This document shows positions 60,421 to 64,000 of a stretch of DNA of 64,000 nucleotides, one piece after another. Position 1 is the first letter of the stretch, and the number at the start of each line of letters is the position of its first letter. This stretch comes from Methanoregula formicica SMSP (GTDB taxonomy: Archaea; Halobacteriota; Methanomicrobia; Methanomicrobiales; Methanospirillaceae). The DNA is taken from NCBI RefSeq assembly GCF_000327485.1, contig NC_019943.1:2480001-2544000 (forward strand). Direction: 5' to 3'. The position numbers and the translations under genes are program-made. The notes beneath the pieces were generated by a model that was given only the letters and a program-made list of their open reading frames with translations, was not told the origin of the DNA and made no database searches.

Positions 60421-61360
60421 AGAGTCCCGCTGCCTCGATACCTCGGTTGCCCCAGAGCACCGCACCCAGTGCACCGATCCTGCCTTTCCGGCCATTGGTA
60501 TCGATGAATGTAATGCCCATCTCCCGTGCCGCTTCTTCTGCCCGATCTACCGTCATGATCTCCTGCTTCACCTCAGCAAATGCCGGAGAGTCACGGGAGA
60601 AACCGATCCCCCGGTGGTACGCTATCCCGGTATCCTTCGAGAACGTATTCTGCTCCACGTATGCCCTGACAAAATCGAGGAGTGCCTGCACCTTGTCCGG
60701 CCTGACGGCGAAGTTCAGCGCTGAACCAACGCAATTCGTGGTCTTGGTGGGAACCGCCGGGTTGAGCTGGATGAGACGCATGTTCAAAAATTCGACCCCG
60801 GGGATCGTGCATGCACCGGCGCATTTCAGCGCCATCACCCAGGTTGCACCTTCCGTTTTAGTATCGGTATCATCGATCCCGATACAGATCTTCTCATACA
60901 TGGGGGATACAATCCTGACGCGGTTGGTGCGTGCCCCGCCAATTTTCAGGTCCTCCTCGCTTGGGTATTCGGCCCGGATAACTCCGGGTGCCTGGGGGAG
61001 GCACGCAGCAACACCGACACCGGCACCGGCAATGCCGGCCCATGAAGTGATTACCTCGTCACCCGATACTTCGACTGCTTCGAGAGCCTGCCCGCCAATC
61101 TCCCCGGCCGCAGCACCAAAATTCACCGGGTGCCTGCCCAGTTTTGCCGAGATCACCATGCTGGTCCCCTCAACAGAACATCCTTCAACAGCACCGCCCG
61201 CTCTCTTCCGGTTCATGGCATCCCATTCAATGGGGCCTCGTGCCCGGCACTGCTCAAGGATCTCGGCCCTGCCGCTCTGCTCATCGACCATAACCAGGAA
61301 TTTTTGCGAGAAGAGCGGTCCGAACCGCTTCGTAACTTCGTTGGGAATAAGGGTGACCAT
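60404..61360 (-). CDS. TiaS-like DDTD protein, marker protein 11-like, copy 1
   Basis: 318 residues, first gene of the nine-gene operon. CIGIDDTDTKTEGATWVMAL is the DDTD motif; RLIQLNPAVPTKTTNCVGSA resembles the TiaS nucleotide-binding segment (RLNPNVPxKTRGN). The N-terminal part has GIAGAGVGVAACLPQAPGVI. In TiaS this domain is a kinase-like module that uses ATP to activate tRNA; here a small-molecule kinase or ligase is plausible. A TATA box lies 45 bases before the start. It is a paralogue of the next gene. Confidence 0.8.
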   Translation of the reverse strand: MVTLIPNEVTKRFGPLFSQKFLVMVDEQSGRAEILEQCRARGPIEWDAMNRKRAGGAVEGCSVEGTSMVISAKLGRHPVNFGAAAGEIGGQALEAVEVSGDEVITSWAGIAGAGVGVAACLPQAPGVIRAEYPSEEDLKIGGARTNRVRIVSPMYEKICIGIDDTDTKTEGATWVMALKCAGACTIPGVEFLNMRLIQLNPAVPTKTTNCVGSALNFAVRPDKVQALLDFVRAYVEQNTFSKDTGIAYHRGIGFSRDSPAFAEVKQEIMTVDRAEEAAREMGITFIDTNGRKGRIGALGAVLWGNRGIEAAGLYGEHL

Positions 61361-61404
61361 GTTATCGCCGAAAATTTCGTTAACAAAATAATCGGCAATA
61401 ACTC

Positions 61405-61412
61405 TATTTATA
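61405..61412 (-). promoter_or_regulatory. TATA box of the coenzyme B operon
   Basis: TATAAATA on the minus strand, with a predicted transcript start near 61380-61386 and a leader of about 20-25 bases before the first ATG at 61360. A partial inverted repeat TGTA-TTAACA-TACA near 61450 could be an upstream element. Confidence 0.6.
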
Positions 61413-61540
61413 CAGATCGATCTTTCCCGTGCAATATCTCACACAGAAAGTGTATTAACATACAGAACAGGAGCTGTGAGTCTGCACTATCTTAGTAGAG
61501 CGGCATTCACACAGCAGGAATGGTAATTTTAACAGAACTG

Positions 61541-61547
61541 AAAAAAA
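61541..61547 (-). terminator. Poly-T stop after ftr
   Basis: On the minus strand, seven T residues follow nine bases after the ftr stop codon, so ftr is probably transcribed separately from the coenzyme B operon downstream. Confidence 0.5.
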
Positions 61548-61556
61548 GGAATGAAA

Positions 61557-62441
61557 TCAGAGGACTTTGTGAAGCTCGATCTTGAAGGGTCCGAGCGTGC
61601 CGCCAAAGTTACCGGCCGAGATGAATTTGACACCCGGCACAGTTACTGCCGCCTTGATACCGGCTGCCATTGCTGCTGCAACCGACTTCTCGTCAACACC
61701 GTCAATGACGATCTCGTACACGGCCTTTACACCGGCCGGGATCTTGGAGTCTGCGACCTTCTCGCGGAGGGTCGGGCAGTACTTCTCGTTCGTGGATGCG
61801 GGCATGAACTTGTACTTCAGGCTGCCGACCTTGGAGCCGCTCGCAACGACACCGCCGGGGAAGCTCGTAATGGTCCCGGCAACACCGTCGATTGCCTCGA
61901 CTGCTGCCTGGGCACCCATGAGGGCTGCCATCTGGTTCTCGCCCATGACAAAGAAGTTCCCGCCGGCAACGCCCTTGACGATGCCGAACTCTTCCTCACC
62001 GACATATTCGCCTTCCATGATCGGGATAACCCAGCACTTCCTGCCGCCGACTTCCTTCTGGTACTCGTGGCCATCGCCAAAGAAGTGGAGTTTGACCGGG
62101 ATCTTCTCTTCGGCATTGGTGATGCCGTTAAAGACAGCAGTCGTGGGTGCCGTCAGGACGCACTCCGCAAGGCGCTCTACGACCTGTTCTTTGAGTTTCT
62201 TCTTGCTGGCACAGATCAGGATTGCCACGCCGGGGCGTCCGTCGGGGGTCTGTGAACCGTCCAGCTCACACTCGATACCTGCCTCGCACGGGCAGCCGAT
62301 CGCGGATGTGGCAAACCCGGTAGCCTCGGTTGCTGCCTTCTTTGCCCATTCCTTGTTCACTGCAGTGATGATGACCCGGCAGACCCAGGTCGGGAATGCC
62401 TCTGCATAGGTATTGTCAATAGTAACGCCGTTGATTTCCAT
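61557..62441 (-). CDS. ftr: Formylmethanofuran:tetrahydromethanopterin formyltransferase
   Basis: 294 residues, full length. MEINGVTIDNTYAEAFPTWV and VIITAVNKEWAKKAA are the known start; AIGCPCEAGIECEL and ATSAIG continue the conserved core; the C-terminus is GGTLGPFKIELHKVL. It moves the formyl group from methanofuran to tetrahydromethanopterin, the second step of CO2 reduction to methane. A GAGGT site precedes the ATG, and an inverted repeat lies in its leader. Divergent from the fwd genes, which make its substrate. Confidence 0.97.
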   Translation of the reverse strand: MEINGVTIDNTYAEAFPTWVCRVIITAVNKEWAKKAATEATGFATSAIGCPCEAGIECELDGSQTPDGRPGVAILICASKKKLKEQVVERLAECVLTAPTTAVFNGITNAEEKIPVKLHFFGDGHEYQKEVGGRKCWVIPIMEGEYVGEEEFGIVKGVAGGNFFVMGENQMAALMGAQAAVEAIDGVAGTITSFPGGVVASGSKVGSLKYKFMPASTNEKYCPTLREKVADSKIPAGVKAVYEIVIDGVDEKSVAAAMAAGIKAAVTVPGVKFISAGNFGGTLGPFKIELHKVL

Positions 62442-62756
62442 GAGATAACCTCTGGTACCACAAAGGTACCATGATGGTCACTGAATAAAGTTTCTAATTA
62501 CATTTCCGGGCAGGACAGGATAAATGAAAGCGCAGCAAAATAACAAGAGATAATCCCAAGAGGTACATCAAAATTCATTAACTATGGCTTTTTTCCTATT
62601 AACATGCGAACCGGGTATTTAAACTAAAATAATACGATCGTCTATAAAACGGGGGTACATCGCCAATAAATTTCAGAACATTTATCTATCATCTTCTACC
62701 ACTTTTTGTTAGTCGATTTTTAGAATCGATCTATAGCTGGTGCGTGAAGATCAAAA
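62442..62756. other. Divergent control region between ftr and fwd (315 bases)
   Basis: AT-rich DNA with no gene. For fwd (plus) a TATA-like CTATAAAAC lies at 62642-62650, giving a leader of about 85 bases that can form TCGATT-TTTAG-AATCGA (62713-62729). For ftr (minus) an AT-rich element near 62486-62494 fits a TATA box. A GGTACC-based inverted repeat lies next to the ftr start. Confidence 0.5.
62453..62471. promoter_or_regulatory. Inverted repeat in the ftr leader
   Basis: TGGTACC at 62453-62459 and GGTACCA at 62465-62471 form a symmetric site with a five-base spacer, 12 bases before the ftr ATG; the first arm is part of the palindrome TGGTACCA. It could be a repressor site or an RNA stem over the transcript start. 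Confidence 0.45.
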
Positions 62757-63023
62757 ATGGCATTTGCAGTGCACATAACAAAAAACGAATGTACTAGCTG
62801 TAAAAATTGTGTGGTTGCTTGTCCTGGTTTCGCAGGTGAGCTTCGTGCAGCGGATTCTGTGCCAACGGATGATGTCTGCCGGGTCGGGAACGGGTTTCCG
62901 TTTTTCCTGATTTCAGAGGGAAGCTCACACGCCGGATCCGGCGTCTGCGTCCGGGCGTGCCCATACGGTGTTATCAGAATTGCAGGCCCCGGGTATGGAA
63001 TACCCGAGGCAGGTGTGCAATAA
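62757..63023 (+). CDS. Ferredoxin-like protein of the formylmethanofuran dehydrogenase operon
   Basis: 88 residues, probably an FwdG-type electron carrier. The first motif CTSCKNCVVACP is a complete CxxCxxCxxxCP. The second keeps only GVCVRACPYG (CxxxCP), and an extra Cys lies at residue 41 (DDVCRVG) inside an insert of about 30 residues. One 4Fe-4S cluster is certain by pattern; the second would need Cys41 as a ligand. It lies 22 bases before fwdF. Confidence 0.78.
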   Translation: MAFAVHITKNECTSCKNCVVACPGFAGELRAADSVPTDDVCRVGNGFPFFLISEGSSHAGSGVCVRACPYGVIRIAGPGYGIPEAGVQ

Positions 63024-63045
63024 GAAACAGCGTGAGGGTGAATAC

Positions 63046-64000
63046 ATGGCATTGTTTCCCAAGTTTTCGAAAAAGAAGGATGGGGTAAACGTTGTGATGG
63101 AGCAGAGGCTCCTTCAGAACACCAACAACCTTATTCTCAATGCTGAGACCTGCACGGGCTGCGGTATCTGTGTCGACGCCTGTCCCGAGGAGGCTATCGT
63201 CCTCGGGCTTGTCGGTGCGTCGAGGCGTGGTGCTATCAACTACGCTGCCCCGATCGATGTTGACGAGACCAAGTGTTCCTACTGTGGTGTCTGCGTCATC
63301 ATGTGCCCGTTCAATGCATTGACACTGAAGGTGGATGGAAAGGAGAGACTTCCGATCATCGAGAAGGAAGGATTCCCGCAGTACGACATGAAGGCGGAGA
63401 TCAACGACGAAAAGTGTGTCAAGTGCACCACCTGCGAGGAGGTATGCCCGCGGGATGCAATCGACCGGAACGTCCCCGCCTACGAAGGGACCTACAAGGG
63501 CCCCGTTGCCGGTGCAAAGCCCAAGGCTTCCGCAATGAAGAAGAAGACGACCTTCACCGTTGACAAGGAGAAGTGTTCGCTCTGCGGCCTCTGCGGCGCC
63601 CTGTGCCCGGCAATCGTTGTGAAGCACAAGGAATTCACCGCCGAATCCGGCAAGGTGGAAGGTGACGTGATCTGGGACGAGACCAAGTGCGATGCCTGCA
63701 AGGTGTGCGTTGAAGTCTGCCCCGAGGAATGCATCACGGTCGAGCGCGAGATCATCTCCGACAAGATCGATGGAAAGGTCGACATTATCCAGGACAACTG
63801 CTGCACCTGCAGATGGTGTGCGGTAAACTGCCCGACCGAGGCAATCACCGTCGAGAAGATCTTCGAAGGCGACATCGAGTTCCACGCAGAGAAATGCCCC
63901 GGCGGCTGTTCGACCTGTGCGGAGATCTGCCCGGCAAATGCGATCTACCTGCCGACCCCGAAGCCCGCAGCCGAGCTGAAGCATGACGGCATCGAGGAAA
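63046..64000 (+). CDS. fwdF: Polyferredoxin FwdF of formylmethanofuran dehydrogenase (cut by window edge)
   Basis: 318 codons are visible. Seven 4Fe-4S motifs can be counted: CTGCGICVDACP, CSYCGVCVIMCP, CVKCTTCEEVCP, CSLCGLCGALCP, CDACKVCVEVCP, CCTCRWCAVNCP and CPGGCSTCAEICP; the last has three residues between its first two cysteines. FwdF forms the electron wire into the tungsten or molybdenum formylmethanofuran dehydrogenase. The remaining C-terminus and the catalytic subunits lie beyond the window. Confidence 0.92.
   Translation, partial: MALFPKFSKKKDGVNVVMEQRLLQNTNNLILNAETCTGCGICVDACPEEAIVLGLVGASRRGAINYAAPIDVDETKCSYCGVCVIMCPFNALTLKVDGKERLPIIEKEGFPQYDMKAEINDEKCVKCTTCEEVCPRDAIDRNVPAYEGTYKGPVAGAKPKASAMKKKTTFTVDKEKCSLCGLCGALCPAIVVKHKEFTAESGKVEGDVIWDETKCDACKVCVEVCPEECITVEREIISDKIDGKVDIIQDNCCTCRWCAVNCPTEAITVEKIFEGDIEFHAEKCPGGCSTCAEICPANAIYLPTPKPAAELKHDGIEE

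Overview
The window is chromosomal DNA of a methanogenic archaeon, most likely of the order Methanomicrobiales (Methanoregula-like; the genus is an inference). The evidence is: Ftr and the start of a formylmethanofuran dehydrogenase operon, pyruvate:ferredoxin oxidoreductase in the four-subunit archaeal form, methanogenesis-marker proteins, coenzyme B biosynthesis genes, archaeal TATA promoters with short or absent leaders, Orc1/Cdc6, archaeal PheRS/TrpRS/EndA, NreA, and several secreted proteins with Thr/Pro-rich stalks and a C-terminal membrane anchor. Genes are dense, often with 1-20 base overlaps, on both strands.

Layout. 1-4737: the 5' end of cdc6, a CarH-like B12-binding protein, apgM, a nucleotide-sugar epimerase and marker protein 12. 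4738-5472: a non-coding stretch full of G/C homopolymers and hairpins. 5473-8343: porCDAB. 8344-9008: a hairpin-rich gap and tRNA-Val. 9029-14414: FKBP isomerase, a NifB-like radical SAM protein, a small unknown, an OGG-type glycosylase, the SAH/SIH hydrolase and hisF. 14383-19734: endA-trpS-pheS-pheT. 20026-27283: an unusual six-gene operon (radical SAM activase, DUF1257, Ycf46-like AAA+, HEAT/WD40, degenerate Hsp70, DUF2997). 27341-33549: a CAP-domain protein, endonuclease IV, a secreted protein, an MBL hydrolase, an iron-sulfur flavoprotein and a DEAD-box helicase. 33550-34133: a tandem hairpin array. 34134-46525: mixed housekeeping, repair (dinB, nreA), small membrane proteins and two YkgJ-type cysteine-cluster proteins. 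46676-49312: MarR regulator plus ABC exporter. 49322-52656: PEGA protein, CorA, MsrB, UPF0316. 52758-61360: a nine-gene, fully overlapping operon centred on coenzyme B biosynthesis. 61557-64000: ftr and, divergently, a ferredoxin and the polyferredoxin gene fwdF, which runs off the end.

How the genes work together. Ftr and Fwd carry out the first steps of CO2 reduction to methane. Por links acetyl-CoA and pyruvate. The aks genes build the 2-oxosuberate precursor of coenzyme B, the thiol electron donor for the last step of methanogenesis. In the same operon are a thiamine-diphosphate enzyme lacking its ferredoxin domain, a radical SAM enzyme with an extra C-terminal CxxCxxC, two TiaS-like ATP-dependent proteins and an unknown Cys-containing protein. 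These are reasonable candidates for steps of coenzyme B synthesis that, to my knowledge, lack assigned enzymes (decarboxylation, thiol introduction, threonine conjugation or phosphorylation). That operon and the AAA+/WD40/Hsp70 operon are the two systems here most worth following up.
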